This document shows positions 18,680 through 28,451 of a DNA stretch of 64,000 nucleotides, in pieces. The DNA lies in assembly GCA_029243165.1 (NCBI GenBank), contig JAQWSN010000011.1, forward strand, positions 26,715 through 90,714. Reading direction: 5' to 3'. The position numbers and the translations under genes are program-made. Below the pieces are notes generated by a model. That model made no database searches, was not told the origin of the DNA, and saw nothing but the letters and a program-made list of their open reading frames with translations. Each line of letters begins with the position of its first letter. Position 1 is the first letter of the stretch. The DNA comes from Flavobacteriaceae bacterium (GTDB lineage Bacteria; Bacteroidota; Bacteroidia; Flavobacteriales; Flavobacteriaceae).

Positions 18680-20305
18680 ATGTTGTCGGTTTCGAATCTT
18701 TCAGTTCAATTTGGTAAACGAATCTTGTTTGACGAGGTAAACGTTAGTTTTACTCCTGGAAATTGTTACGGAATCATCGGAGCCAACGGGGCTGGAAAAT
18801 CTACTTTTTTAAAAATTATTTCAGGGAAGCAAGACGCCAATTCTGGTAATGTACATTTGGAACCTGGAAAAAGACTTTCAGTTTTAGAACAAAATCACAA
18901 TGCTTATGATGCATATCCAGTCTTGGAAACCGTTCTAAGAGGAAATAAGACATTGTTTGATGTAAAATTTGAAATGGATTCACTTTATGCCAAGGAAGAT
19001 TTTTCAGACTCAGACGGTGAGCGAGTAGGAGTACTGCAACTAGAATTTGAGGAAATGAACGGATGGAATGCGGAGAGTGAAGCTGCGGCATTGCTTTCCA
19101 ATTTAGAGATTTCTGAGGACTTGCATTACAAGTCAATGAACGAATTGGATGGTAAACAAAAAGTTCGTGTATTACTTGCTCAAGCTTTGTTTGGAAATCC
19201 TGATGTATTGATCATGGATGAGCCTACCAACGATTTGGATTACGATACTATTATGTGGTTGGAGAGCTTTTTAGCTAATTACGATAACACAGTAATTGTA
19301 GTTTCCCACGACCGACATTTTTTGGATGCTGTCTGTACACATATTTCTGATATTGACTTTGGTAAGATCAATCATTTCTCAGGAAATTACACTTTTTGGT
19401 ATGAATCAAGTCAGTTAGCTGCACGCCAACGTGCACAACAAAACAAAAAATCGGAAGAGAAGAAGAAAGAATTGCAAGAATTCATCGCTCGATTTTCAGC
19501 CAACGTAGCCAAATCAAAACAAGCCACTTCCAGAAAAAAAATGATTGACAAATTGGATATTGAGGAAATCAAACCGTCCAGTAGGCGTTATCCTGCCTTA
19601 ATTTTTGAGCAAGAGCGCGAGGCCGGAGATCAAATATTGAATATTGAAAAATTATCTGTTGTTTCAGATGGTACTTCTTTATTTAAAGACGTCCATCTTA
19701 ATTTGGCTAAAGGAGATAAGGTAATCGTTCACTCCAAAGACAGTCGCGCTGTTGAGACATTCTACAACATTCTTATGGGTGAAAGTAAAGCAGCCTCTGG
19801 AAGCTTTTCATGGGGAATAACAACTTCTCAAGCCTATTTACCTGTTGATCACGAGACTTATTTTGAGTCTCCTGTGTCTTTGGTAGATTGGTTACGTCAA
19901 TATGCCAAGACAGAAGAAGAGCGTGAAGAAGTTTTCTTAAGAGGTTTTCTAGGGAAAATGTTATTTAGTGGAGAGGAAGCTCTGAAAATGTCAAATGTGC
20001 TTTCAGGAGGGGAGAAAGTTCGCTGTATGCTTTCAAAAATGATGATGGAGCGCGCCAATGTTTTAGTTTTAAACGAACCTACCAATCACTTAGATCTTGA
20101 ATCGATAACAGCTTTCAATAATTCTTTGAAAAATTTTAAAGGAACCCTACTTTGCAGTACCAGTGACCACGCTTTTGCGCAAACCTTAGGGAATCGAATT
20201 GTAGAGTTGACCCCAAATGGAATGATTGATCGTCATACAACTTTTGACGAATACATGACCGATCCAAAAATCAAGGAGCTACGAGACCAACTTTACCAGC
20301 AATAA
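18680..20305 (+). CDS. ABC-F family ATPase with a degenerate second ATP site
   Basis: 541 residues from the ATG at 18680. It has two tandem ABC ATPase domains without membrane segments, joined by a charged linker (about 255-300), as in ribosome-associated ABC-F proteins (YbiT/EttA group). NBD1 has Walker A GANGAGKST (34-42) and Walker B VLIMDEPTNDLD but signature LDGKQ (156-160). NBD2 has signature LSGGE (441-445). However, its Walker A region reads VHSKDSRAVE (about 348-357) with no GKS/T, Walker B is VLNEPTNHLD (Asn465 for Asp), and the H-loop is STSDH. Site 1 (NBD1 Walker A plus NBD2 signature) is therefore intact and site 2 is lost. Probably acts in translation. Confidence 0.9.
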   Translation: MLSVSNLSVQFGKRILFDEVNVSFTPGNCYGIIGANGAGKSTFLKIISGKQDANSGNVHLEPGKRLSVLEQNHNAYDAYPVLETVLRGNKTLFDVKFEMDSLYAKEDFSDSDGERVGVLQLEFEEMNGWNAESEAAALLSNLEISEDLHYKSMNELDGKQKVRVLLAQALFGNPDVLIMDEPTNDLDYDTIMWLESFLANYDNTVIVVSHDRHFLDAVCTHISDIDFGKINHFSGNYTFWYESSQLAARQRAQQNKKSEEKKKELQEFIARFSANVAKSKQATSRKKMIDKLDIEEIKPSSRRYPALIFEQEREAGDQILNIEKLSVVSDGTSLFKDVHLNLAKGDKVIVHSKDSRAVETFYNILMGESKAASGSFSWGITTSQAYLPVDHETYFESPVSLVDWLRQYAKTEEEREEVFLRGFLGKMLFSGEEALKMSNVLSGGEKVRCMLSKMMMERANVLVLNEPTNHLDLESITAFNNSLKNFKGTLLCSTSDHAFAQTLGNRIVELTPNGMIDRHTTFDEYMTDPKIKELRDQLYQQ

Positions 20306-20306
20306 A

Positions 20307-21902
20307 CTAGGTAAAAATAAAATAGGTGCTAATAACTACAATTGTAATGATAATACCCATTGCTTTTACAGGCTTCCACGGTGTAATGTCTACTTGTTCT
20401 GTGTAGCGCTGTGTGTAAGCTTCTTTTCTCGGATTAAGCTTTCCAATCAGTAACATAAGTCCAATATTAAATAGGAAAATTACTGCCATAATGTGTAGAT
20501 AGTGGGGGTATTCACCACCATTGCTCACAATGTAATCTTTTAGAAAGAATTGGCTAAAAGAGTACATAACAACACCAACTCCCATAGCTACTTTAGCGGC
20601 CAATGCAGGCACGTATTTAGTAAGATATCCAACCAAAATAATAGTAAGGATAGGAATGGTGTAACAGCCGTTTATTTCTTGAAGATAACCAAACAAGCCT
20701 TCTGGTGCATTGGCAATAGAGGGGGCAATGATCATGGACAAAATAGCTAAACCAATACCAAAACTTTTACCAGCTCGAACTACTTGTCTTTCAGAAGCCT
20801 CTTTGTTGATGTATTGCTTGTAAATATCGAGTCCAAAAAGAGTGACAGAACTGTTTAGGGCTGAATTGAAAGAACTTAAAATGGCTCCAAAGAGAACTGC
20901 TGCAAAAAAACCTAATAAAACAGGGGGTAATACTTTATTGACAAGCATTCCATAAGATTGATCACCTTGACTGGGATCTAGAGTATCACCAAAAATATAA
21001 AAAGCAATAAGTCCCGGTAATACAACAATAAGTGGACCCAATATTTTAACAAAAGCTGCAAGGATAAGTCCTTTTTGCCCTTCTACTAAATTTTTTGCTC
21101 CCAGAGCTCTTTGAATGATGGCTTGATTGGTTCCCCAATAAAAAAGTTGAACCAAAACCATTCCAGTAAACAATGTGCTGAAAGGGATGGCGGACTCTGC
21201 TGAGCCCATGGCATCAAACTTCGAAGGGGCATTTGCATAAAGGGCCTCAATACCTGCACTGATATTTCCATCACCGATGTACAATAAACCAAAAACCGGG
21301 ATCATTAAACCTCCAATAAGTAAGCCAATGGCATTAACTGTATCAGAAACGGCAACTGCTTTTAGACCTCCAAAAATAGCATAGATCGATCCGATGATAC
21401 CAATAGAACATACCGTAAGAACAAGTGTCTGACTTTGCTCCATTTTAAATAGGGTATTGAGATCAAACATACCGATAAGTGCGATTGCACCTGAATACAA
21501 TACTATGGGAAGAAGTACAACAACATATCCGCTCAAGAATAAACCTGAGGTAATGGATTTTGTCATCGTATCATAACGCCGTTCTAAGAATTGGGGGATG
21601 GTAGTAAGTCCACCTTTGAGGTAGCGAGGTAGAAGTACAATGGCGGTTACCACCATTGCAATGGCTGCAAGTGTTTCCCAAGCCATTACAAGAATTCCCT
21701 CGTTAAAGGCTGAGCCATTAAGCCCAACCAATTGCTCAGTCGATAGGTTGGTTAATAATAATGAAGCTGCAATGACAGGACCTGTAAGGCTTCTACCTCC
21801 AAGAAAATATCCATCCTCGGACTGTTCATCGGTTGATTTTGTTGCGAAATAGGCTACAATACCCACAAGAAGGGTAAAGGCGATAAAAATGACAAACTGC
21901 AT
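20307..21902 (-). CDS. Sodium/solute symporter, SSS family (YidK/SGLT-like)
   Basis: 531 residues with about 14 hydrophobic segments. The family core is clear: FLGGRSLTGPVIAASLLLTNLSTEQLVGLNG, LPRYLKGGLTTIPQFLERRYD, and YAIFGGLKAVAVSDTVNAIGLLIGG. It imports a solute, probably a sugar or sugar acid, with Na+ across the inner membrane. The EQLVGLNG wording is closest to YidK-type members by recall. No sugar-utilisation genes are adjacent. It converges on the ABC-F gene with a 1-base gap. Confidence 0.9.
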   Translation of the reverse strand: MQFVIFIAFTLLVGIVAYFATKSTDEQSEDGYFLGGRSLTGPVIAASLLLTNLSTEQLVGLNGSAFNEGILVMAWETLAAIAMVVTAIVLLPRYLKGGLTTIPQFLERRYDTMTKSITSGLFLSGYVVVLLPIVLYSGAIALIGMFDLNTLFKMEQSQTLVLTVCSIGIIGSIYAIFGGLKAVAVSDTVNAIGLLIGGLMIPVFGLLYIGDGNISAGIEALYANAPSKFDAMGSAESAIPFSTLFTGMVLVQLFYWGTNQAIIQRALGAKNLVEGQKGLILAAFVKILGPLIVVLPGLIAFYIFGDTLDPSQGDQSYGMLVNKVLPPVLLGFFAAVLFGAILSSFNSALNSSVTLFGLDIYKQYINKEASERQVVRAGKSFGIGLAILSMIIAPSIANAPEGLFGYLQEINGCYTIPILTIILVGYLTKYVPALAAKVAMGVGVVMYSFSQFFLKDYIVSNGGEYPHYLHIMAVIFLFNIGLMLLIGKLNPRKEAYTQRYTEQVDITPWKPVKAMGIIITIVVISTYFIFT

Positions 21903-21948
21903 AGGTAAGTTTAATTCAATGTTTGACCCTAAATGTATGAAAACATAT

Positions 21949-22167
21949 TTAAAGTCCTAACTCTATTGCTGCTTCTCTTGCCCTTTCATATTCATCTAAA
22001 TGGACCCAAATTTCTTGATCAGTAAAAAGAGTCCCAAACCCGGCTAGACGTGCTGATTCAGCCTGGTCTTTTACGACTGGGATGATTCCAAGAGTGTCTA
22101 GGACACTACAAAGTTTAGCAACATCTATGGCGGTGCCGTGAAACAATTTCTTGTAAGTTCGAGACAT
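21949..22167 (-). CDS. DUF2007 domain protein
   Basis: 72 residues. The pattern KLFHGTAIDVAKLCSVLDTLGIIPVVKDQ, then a C-terminal IWVHLDEYERAREAA, fits the small DUF2007 ('putative signal transducing') family, where one domain makes the whole protein. The function of this family is not established. It lies 12 bases after the upstream membrane-protein gene and 46 bases before the symporter on the same strand, so the three could share a transcript. Confidence 0.75.
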   Translation of the reverse strand: MSRTYKKLFHGTAIDVAKLCSVLDTLGIIPVVKDQAESARLAGFGTLFTDQEIWVHLDEYERAREAAIELGL

Positions 22168-22179
22168 AAGTTAAAGAAA

Positions 22180-22866
22180 TTAAGACTTGTTGTATTTACT
22201 ATTCCAGATTGCTGGATTAAAATTTTTTCCTAGGGCAAAACCATAAAACAACACTACGGAAGCAATGGCTTTGAACATAAAGAAGAATAACATCCAATAA
22301 GAAGTGGTATCAGGAGTTTTGGTAAATAAACCCATTGGGGTCATTTCTGTAGCAATCCAGCTTACCCCTAATAAGGTGATGAGTAAATTCCATATGTTTT
22401 TAAAGGGCCACATCAAAATACTTCGCATGGGATGCAGGTCGTTCCCCCACTTATGAATGAGGTAATAATAGCCGTTTCCTATGGGAACAAAGAGAAGAGG
22501 GTCGTCTTTTCTTTCTAACCTAAAAAGCACCGAAGGAGCCATAATTTTAAAGTCTGTAAGCACTGTATTATGTTTGGCCTCAATACTATTTACAGCTTCA
22601 AGAGCACTCTCAGGAAGTTTATTTTTAAAATATTTTAAATCTAAAAAGCGTAAACGAAAACGAATGCATACATCTCGGATCTGTTCCAAGTGATAGATCT
22701 TATGGGTTTCTAATTGATCGAAATCAAAATCATTTTGGATTTTAATATCTAAATCATTAAACGTTTCTGTCAGAAAATCAGTGTTCTCAGAGCTTTGTCC
22801 TTTGAGTCTTACCTTTACTAGCTCTTTTTCGATATTGGTTTTGGTCAATAATTTCAGCTTCATCAT
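22180..22866 (-). CDS. Uncharacterised protein with two C-terminal membrane segments
   Basis: 228 residues (two tandem ATG codons at 22866 and 22863; either may start). The first 140 residues are soluble and charged, with a repeated pattern rich in Leu/Phe/Asp; PSVLFRLERKDDPLLFVPIGNGYYYLIHKWG then leads to two hydrophobic segments near residues 150-172 and 185-210. I do not recognise the family. It is probably an inner-membrane protein with a cytoplasmic N-domain. It is followed at 12 bases by DUF2007. Confidence 0.72.
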   Translation of the reverse strand: MMKLKLLTKTNIEKELVKVRLKGQSSENTDFLTETFNDLDIKIQNDFDFDQLETHKIYHLEQIRDVCIRFRLRFLDLKYFKNKLPESALEAVNSIEAKHNTVLTDFKIMAPSVLFRLERKDDPLLFVPIGNGYYYLIHKWGNDLHPMRSILMWPFKNIWNLLITLLGVSWIATEMTPMGLFTKTPDTTSYWMLFFFMFKAIASVVLFYGFALGKNFNPAIWNSKYNKS

Positions 22867-22930
22867 TCTAATTCATTTACACAAAAATAGAATAAAAATT
22901 GCTAAAAAAACAATCCTTTAGAAGAAGTAA

Positions 22931-25339
22931 TTAACGTAGTTCTGCTTTAAAACTTTCCTTAAAGTTTTTCAAGAGTTTTTCCATGACCTTGTCTACCTGT
23001 TTGTCAGTCAAGGTTTTATTTTTGTCTTGAAAAGTAAAGTTAATTCCGTAAGACTTTTTTCCCTTGGGTAAATTTTTCCCTTCGTAAAAGTCAAAAAGAG
23101 TCACGGAATTCAAAATTTTGCGTTCTGTTTTAAAAGCCAATTCCTTAAGAGCTTCAAAGGCTACGTCCTGATCAAGAAGCAAAGCAAAATCTCTACTCAT
23201 CTGGGGAAACTTGGCAATCTCTTCAAATTGAATGGATTTTGAAAAAGCATCTTGTGTGAGTTGACTCCAATTTAATTCTGCCAAATAGACCTCTTGTTCA
23301 ATTCCAAATTCTTTTTTCAAGTTAGAAGAAACCAAACCAAAAGTTCCATACGTTTTTCTGTGATAAACTAGGGAAAAAGCAGTTTCAAAATGGGTGTTAG
23401 ATGTGATTTCAAATTGAAGTTCATTTAAACCAAGAGTTTTAAATAAATCGATTAGTAAACCTTTAAAATAGAAGAAGGGCTCTGCTTTTCCAATGTCTTC
23501 CCAATGGCTCGCAAATACAGATCCAGAAAGTGTTAAACTTAGCTGTTTTTCCTCAACAAAAGCCTCCTCCTTTTTACCGTAAATTGTTCCAAATTCGTAC
23601 AATTTCAGCTGTTTGTTTTGACGATTTAGATTAAAGGCAACCACTTCTAGAGCTTGGTGTACCAAAGATTGTCTCATTTTTGACAGCTCTTTGCCCAAAG
23701 GATTGATTAAAGTTACGCTTTTGTGAAAATCAGCCTCGTATTCAGGTGAAGTTATTGAATTGTTTAATGTTTCATAAAAACCGAAACTTGAAAGTTGTCG
23801 GGCTATCGCGTTTTCAAGCTTGTGTTGACTGTTCCATTCGTAATGGGGTTGGGCTTCAAAAATTAAAGGTTTTTCTTTCAGTCGATTGTAGCCGTAAACT
23901 CTTAGTATTTCTTCGATAACATCTGCGGGTCTCGTTACATCAACACGATAACGTGGGATGGTCATTCCAATTCCAGACTCTGAAACATTATTGATTTTAA
24001 TTTCAAGAGCATTTAAGATCGTGTTTAAATCTTTTTCATCAATTTTTTGACCGATTGTTTTTTCAAGTTTCTCATAACTCAGAAAAATCTGAACGGGCTC
24101 TTTTAGAGGTTTAGTAAATTCTTGGATTTCACTTGAAATTTCTCCGTTTGCAAACTGTTTAATCAAGATGGCTGCTCTTTTCAAAGCCGTGATTCCAATT
24201 TCAGGATCGATGCCTCGCTCAAAACGAAAAGAAGCATCTGTATTCAGTCCGTGGTATTTTGCTGTTTTCCGAATGCTGACAGGATCAAAGTAGGCACTTT
24301 CTAGAAAAACGGAAGTTGTTTTTTCATCAACACCAGATTCTTTTCCACCAAAAACCCCAGCAATACAATGTCCTTCTTTTTCATCGGCAATAATCAAGTC
24401 TTCGCTATGTAGCTTTCGGCTTAGTCCATCCAATGTTGTAAATGAGGTGTCTTTTGCAAAAGTTTTTACTACAACTTGATTTTGAATTTTACTTGCGTCA
24501 AAAGCATGTAGTGGCTGTCCTAATTCATGCATGACGTAATTGGTCACGTCTACTATGTTGTTTTTAGGATTAATGCCAATTGCTTTTAGTCTATTTTGAA
24601 GCCAAATAGGCGAGGGGGCAACCTGAAGGTTAGCTAAAGTAAGACCGTAATATTGAGTGCATTTTTCCGAATCTTCTACGGAAACAGGGATGGTATTTTG
24701 AGTGTTATCAATGTTGAATGTTAGCGTTTCTGGGAAAGACCATTCGAATGGAATTTCACGAAGCATGCAGAGTGCTTTAAGGTCTCTAGCGACACCTAGA
24801 TGGCTCATTGCATCAGCCCTATTAGGAGTCAAGCCAATTTCATACACGGTATCTTGTTCAATCTCAAAAAGGTCTGAAGCAGGAGTACCTACGGTTTCGT
24901 TTTTATCTAAAACGAGAATTCCGTCATGATTGTCTCCTAGGCCTAATTCATCTTCAGCGCAAATCATTCCCATACTCACTTCACCACGAATTTTACTCTT
25001 CCCGATTTTAATTTCTTTACCGTCGTGAAAATTGAGGAGGGTACCTACCGTTGCAACGAGCACTTTTTGACCTTTATCCACATTGGGAGCTCCACAAACA
25101 ATGGGCACCACAACTCCATCTCCTAAGGCAACTTCTGTTTTTTTGAGGCGATCCGCATTTGGATGCGGTTCACAACTTAATACTTCTCCCACAACAACAC
25201 CTTTGAGTCCACCTTTAATACTTTCAAAAACTTGCATGCCTTCAACTTCGAGACCTAAGTCTGTAAGCATAATGCTAATTTCTTCTTTCGGAAGATCTGT
25301 TTTTAGGAACTGTTGTAACCAGTTATGTGATATTTTCAA
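22931..25339 (-). CDS. pheT: Phenylalanine--tRNA ligase beta subunit
   Basis: 802 residues, the standard length. It forms the (alpha-beta)2 PheRS that charges tRNA-Phe. Domains: N-terminal tRNA-binding OB fold (about 40-150, VGEVLSCEPHPNADRLKKTEV), B3/B4 editing domain (GLTPNRADAMSHLGVARDL), B5 domain, core, and C-terminal FDX-ACB domain (FPQMSRDFALLLDQDVAFE, then GINFTFQDKNKTLTDKQVD). The start codon is TTG at 25339 (translated MKISHNWLQQF), placed by the conserved N-terminus. A -7 element 28 bases upstream gives it its own promoter behind recG. Confidence 0.96.
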   Translation of the reverse strand: MKISHNWLQQFLKTDLPKEEISIMLTDLGLEVEGMQVFESIKGGLKGVVVGEVLSCEPHPNADRLKKTEVALGDGVVVPIVCGAPNVDKGQKVLVATVGTLLNFHDGKEIKIGKSKIRGEVSMGMICAEDELGLGDNHDGILVLDKNETVGTPASDLFEIEQDTVYEIGLTPNRADAMSHLGVARDLKALCMLREIPFEWSFPETLTFNIDNTQNTIPVSVEDSEKCTQYYGLTLANLQVAPSPIWLQNRLKAIGINPKNNIVDVTNYVMHELGQPLHAFDASKIQNQVVVKTFAKDTSFTTLDGLSRKLHSEDLIIADEKEGHCIAGVFGGKESGVDEKTTSVFLESAYFDPVSIRKTAKYHGLNTDASFRFERGIDPEIGITALKRAAILIKQFANGEISSEIQEFTKPLKEPVQIFLSYEKLEKTIGQKIDEKDLNTILNALEIKINNVSESGIGMTIPRYRVDVTRPADVIEEILRVYGYNRLKEKPLIFEAQPHYEWNSQHKLENAIARQLSSFGFYETLNNSITSPEYEADFHKSVTLINPLGKELSKMRQSLVHQALEVVAFNLNRQNKQLKLYEFGTIYGKKEEAFVEEKQLSLTLSGSVFASHWEDIGKAEPFFYFKGLLIDLFKTLGLNELQFEITSNTHFETAFSLVYHRKTYGTFGLVSSNLKKEFGIEQEVYLAELNWSQLTQDAFSKSIQFEEIAKFPQMSRDFALLLDQDVAFEALKELAFKTERKILNSVTLFDFYEGKNLPKGKKSYGINFTFQDKNKTLTDKQVDKVMEKLLKNFKESFKAELR

Positions 25340-25367
25340 AAAAGATAATTTAGAAACAATGTTGCTG

Positions 25368-25375
25368 CAAATATA
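25368..25375 (-). promoter_or_regulatory. -7 promoter element TATATTTG of pheT
   Basis: Exact TAnnTTTG on the minus strand, in the 55-base gap between the recG stop and the pheT TTG start. Confidence 0.5.
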
Positions 25376-25394
25376 AGAATCTATCCTGCTATTT

Positions 25395-27494
25395 TTAACT
25401 AATGAAATTCCAAATATTAGAATCGAATTTTAGTGCGGATAGTGTTCGTTTAATACACTGATGATCAGTGTCTTTCAAATTAGGATCTTGATTGAGAATT
25501 CGCAGAGCTTGCTCACGAGCGGCTTTGAGTAAGGCTTGATCTTGAATTAAATCAGCAATTTTAAATTGAAGAATACCACTTTGCTGGGTTCCCATAATAT
25601 TTCCAGGACCTCTCAATTTTAAATCAACCTCTGCAATAGCAAATCCATCATTAGTCTGTGTCATGGTTTCCATTCGAGTTTGAGCTTCAGTTGAGAGTTT
25701 AGATCCAGTCATGAGAATACAATAACTCTGATCTGCACCTCTACCCACGCGTCCACGAAGTTGATGTAACTGAGAAAGACCAAAACGTTCTGCACTCTCA
25801 ATGATCATTACTGAGGCGTTAGGAACATTGACCCCAACTTCAATCACAGTTGTTGCAACCATGATTTGTGTTTTTCCTTTGATAAATCGATTCATTTCAT
25901 AAATTTTATCCTCGGATTTCATTTGTCCGTGAACAATGCTGATTTGGTAGTTAGGAGTTGGAAAACTTCGAGAAATACTCTCATAACCATCCATTAAATC
26001 TTTGTAATCGAGTTTAGAAGATTCTTGAATCAAAGGGTACACAATGTAAATCTGACGTCCTAAATTTATTTGTTCTTTAAGAAAAGCAAAGACTTTGAGC
26101 CTATTGGAGTCGGTACGGTGTAGCGTTTTAACTTTTTTCCTTCCGGGTGGGAGCTGATCGATAACGGACAGATCCAAATCGCCATAAACACTCATGGCTA
26201 AAGTCCTCGGAATGGGTGTTGCTGTCATGACTAAAACATGGGGAGGAAGTTCGTTTTTTTGCCACAACTTCGCTCTTTGAGCAACTCCAAAACGATGCTG
26301 TTCATCAATAATTGCCAATCCTAATTTCTTAAACTGGACGGTATCTTCTAAAACGGCGTGTGTTCCAATAAGAATATTCAGTTCGCCGTTTTCTAATCCT
26401 TGATGTATGAACTGTCTTTCTTTTTTTGTACTGCTGCCCGTCAGTAATGCAATATTGATTTTTAATTTTTCAAGCTGATTGGATAAAGATTTAAAATGCT
26501 GTTGTGCTAAAATTTCGGTTGGGGCAACTAAGCAGGTTTGGAAGTCGTTATCTACTGCAATCAACATTAGTAGCAAAGCAACAATGGTTTTTCCTGACCC
26601 TACATCTCCTTGTAGCAAGCGATTCATTTGCCTGCCTGTTCCCATGTCAAAGCGTATTTCCTTAATCACTCTTTTTTGAGCATCAGTCAAATCAAATTCG
26701 AGATGATGGTTAAAGAAATCATTGAAATTAGCTCCAACATTTTTAAAAACATGACCTTTTATTTTCTGTTTTCGCTGAACATTTTTCAAAACCAATTGCA
26801 TTTGCATGTAAAAAAATTCTTCAAATTTGAGACGCATTTGAGCACGGCTTAATTGATGCTGAGAATCTGGAAAATGAATTTGTTTTAAGGCTACATCTTT
26901 TGAAATCAGTTTGTACTGACTCAGAAGTGCATGGGGTAGGGTTTCTGAAAAAGTTGCATTGTGGTTTTGGAGTAACTGAACTACCATTTTTTGAATTACT
27001 TTTTGAGAGATTCCCTTGTTGACTAATTTTTCAGTAGAGGGATAAATCGGATAAAAAGAAATTTTTAAATTTTGTTCAAAGTTTCGTTTCAGTTCCAATT
27101 CAGGATGAGGCATGCTTGCCTTTCCCTGAAACCAATTTAAGCGACCAAAAATGACATATTCCTCATTAATTTTTAGTTGATCACGGATCCACTGATGCCC
27201 TCTAAACCAGATTAATTCCATCTGACCCGTTCCATCTTCAAAGCGAGCGACCATTCGTTTACCTCGTTTTTGAGTGACATAAGAAACGGATGTGATGCGT
27301 CCTTTGATTTGAATTTCTGAATTGTTTTTGGGAAGATCGTTGATGGGGTAGAAGCGGCTTCGATCGATGTATCGGTTGGGGAAAAAATGTAAAAGATCTT
27401 GAAAAGTTTTAAGCTGTAACTCTTCTTTTAGCAAACGTGCACGTTCAGGACCTACTCCTTTTAAATAGACCAGTGCAGTTTGCATTACATCCAT
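25395..27494 (-). CDS. recG: ATP-dependent DNA helicase RecG
   Basis: 699 residues. It regresses stalled replication forks and processes branched DNA. Seen: the N-terminal wedge/OB domain (LHFFPNRYIDRSRFYPI, then KGRITSVSY), helicase motif I LLQGDVGSGKT, motif II as DEQH (IIDEQHRFGVAQR, typical of RecG), motif III TATPIPRT, and motif VI QLRGRVGRG. The C-terminal RecG region has the usual DLKLRGPGNIMGTQQSG. Followed on the same strand by pheT. Confidence 0.97.
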   Translation of the reverse strand: MDVMQTALVYLKGVGPERARLLKEELQLKTFQDLLHFFPNRYIDRSRFYPINDLPKNNSEIQIKGRITSVSYVTQKRGKRMVARFEDGTGQMELIWFRGHQWIRDQLKINEEYVIFGRLNWFQGKASMPHPELELKRNFEQNLKISFYPIYPSTEKLVNKGISQKVIQKMVVQLLQNHNATFSETLPHALLSQYKLISKDVALKQIHFPDSQHQLSRAQMRLKFEEFFYMQMQLVLKNVQRKQKIKGHVFKNVGANFNDFFNHHLEFDLTDAQKRVIKEIRFDMGTGRQMNRLLQGDVGSGKTIVALLLMLIAVDNDFQTCLVAPTEILAQQHFKSLSNQLEKLKINIALLTGSSTKKERQFIHQGLENGELNILIGTHAVLEDTVQFKKLGLAIIDEQHRFGVAQRAKLWQKNELPPHVLVMTATPIPRTLAMSVYGDLDLSVIDQLPPGRKKVKTLHRTDSNRLKVFAFLKEQINLGRQIYIVYPLIQESSKLDYKDLMDGYESISRSFPTPNYQISIVHGQMKSEDKIYEMNRFIKGKTQIMVATTVIEVGVNVPNASVMIIESAERFGLSQLHQLRGRVGRGADQSYCILMTGSKLSTEAQTRMETMTQTNDGFAIAEVDLKLRGPGNIMGTQQSGILQFKIADLIQDQALLKAAREQALRILNQDPNLKDTDHQCIKRTLSALKFDSNIWNFIS

Positions 27495-27560
27495 ATTATT
27501 TTTTAATTTTAGAGGGTTGACTCAATGTGTAAATTTAATTAGTAAACCTGAATATTAGAC

Positions 27561-28451
27561 ATGCGTGCATTGGTTATTTCTGGAGGGGGTAGTAAAGGAG
27601 CATTTGCTGGCGGTATTGCTCAATATTTATTGGAAGAAGAAAAGCAGTCCTACGATTTATTTTTAGGGACTTCTACGGGAAGTCTTTTAATTTCTCATTT
27701 GGCTTTGAATAAGATAGAGGAAATCAAACACGTATTTACTCATGTCAGTCAGTCCAGTATTTTTAATAATAATCCCTTTTTGATCGTCAATCGTAATGGA
27801 GTTGATCGGATAAAGATTAATCATTTTAATGTTCTCAAAAATTTTATTAGAGGGAGAAAAACATTTGGAGAGAGTTTTAACCTTCGGAAACTCATAGAGC
27901 AACAAGTCAGTTTTGAATATTTTAAAGCCTTACAAAAAAGCAATAAAATGGTAGTTGTTTGTGTCTCGAACTTGACTGCCAATAGTGTTGAGTACAAAAA
28001 ACTTAAGGATTGCAATTACTCTGATTTTTTAGATTGGATTTGGATTTCTTGCAACTATGTTCCTTTCATGACATTAGCTACCAAAAACAAATGTGAATAT
28101 GCTGATGGAGGTCTGGGTTGTATCATTCCTATTGAAAAAGCGATAACCCTTGGAGCTACTCATGTAGATGCAATACTTTTAGATACTGAGTTTCAGCAGA
28201 CCCATAGAGAACACTCCAGAAATCCATTTGATGCATTGAGTACTGTTTTTGGTTTTATTTCAGACCGAATTGAGGTTCAGAACATGCATATCGGCAAACT
28301 TGTTGCCGAAGACTACAATGCTACGTTACGCATGTTTTATACCCCTAGAATTTTAACAAATAATTCTCTGGTTTTTAACCAAACTCAGATGAAGGCTTGG
28401 TGGCAAGCGGGATGGGATTACGCTAAAAATAAAAAGATTACTTCGATTTAA
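27561..28451 (+). CDS. Patatin-like phospholipase
   Basis: 296 residues. A serine lipid acyl hydrolase of the patatin/RssA group. Seen: the oxyanion motif GGGSKG (8-13), the nucleophile elbow GTSTGS with Ser38, and the catalytic Asp182 in ADGGLG. The Ser-Asp dyad is complete. No signal peptide, so it is probably cytoplasmic or peripherally membrane-bound. The end overlaps the convergent M20 stop by 14 bases. The substrate is unknown. Confidence 0.88.
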   Translation: MRALVISGGGSKGAFAGGIAQYLLEEEKQSYDLFLGTSTGSLLISHLALNKIEEIKHVFTHVSQSSIFNNNPFLIVNRNGVDRIKINHFNVLKNFIRGRKTFGESFNLRKLIEQQVSFEYFKALQKSNKMVVVCVSNLTANSVEYKKLKDCNYSDFLDWIWISCNYVPFMTLATKNKCEYADGGLGCIIPIEKAITLGATHVDAILLDTEFQQTHREHSRNPFDALSTVFGFISDRIEVQNMHIGKLVAEDYNATLRMFYTPRILTNNSLVFNQTQMKAWWQAGWDYAKNKKITSI

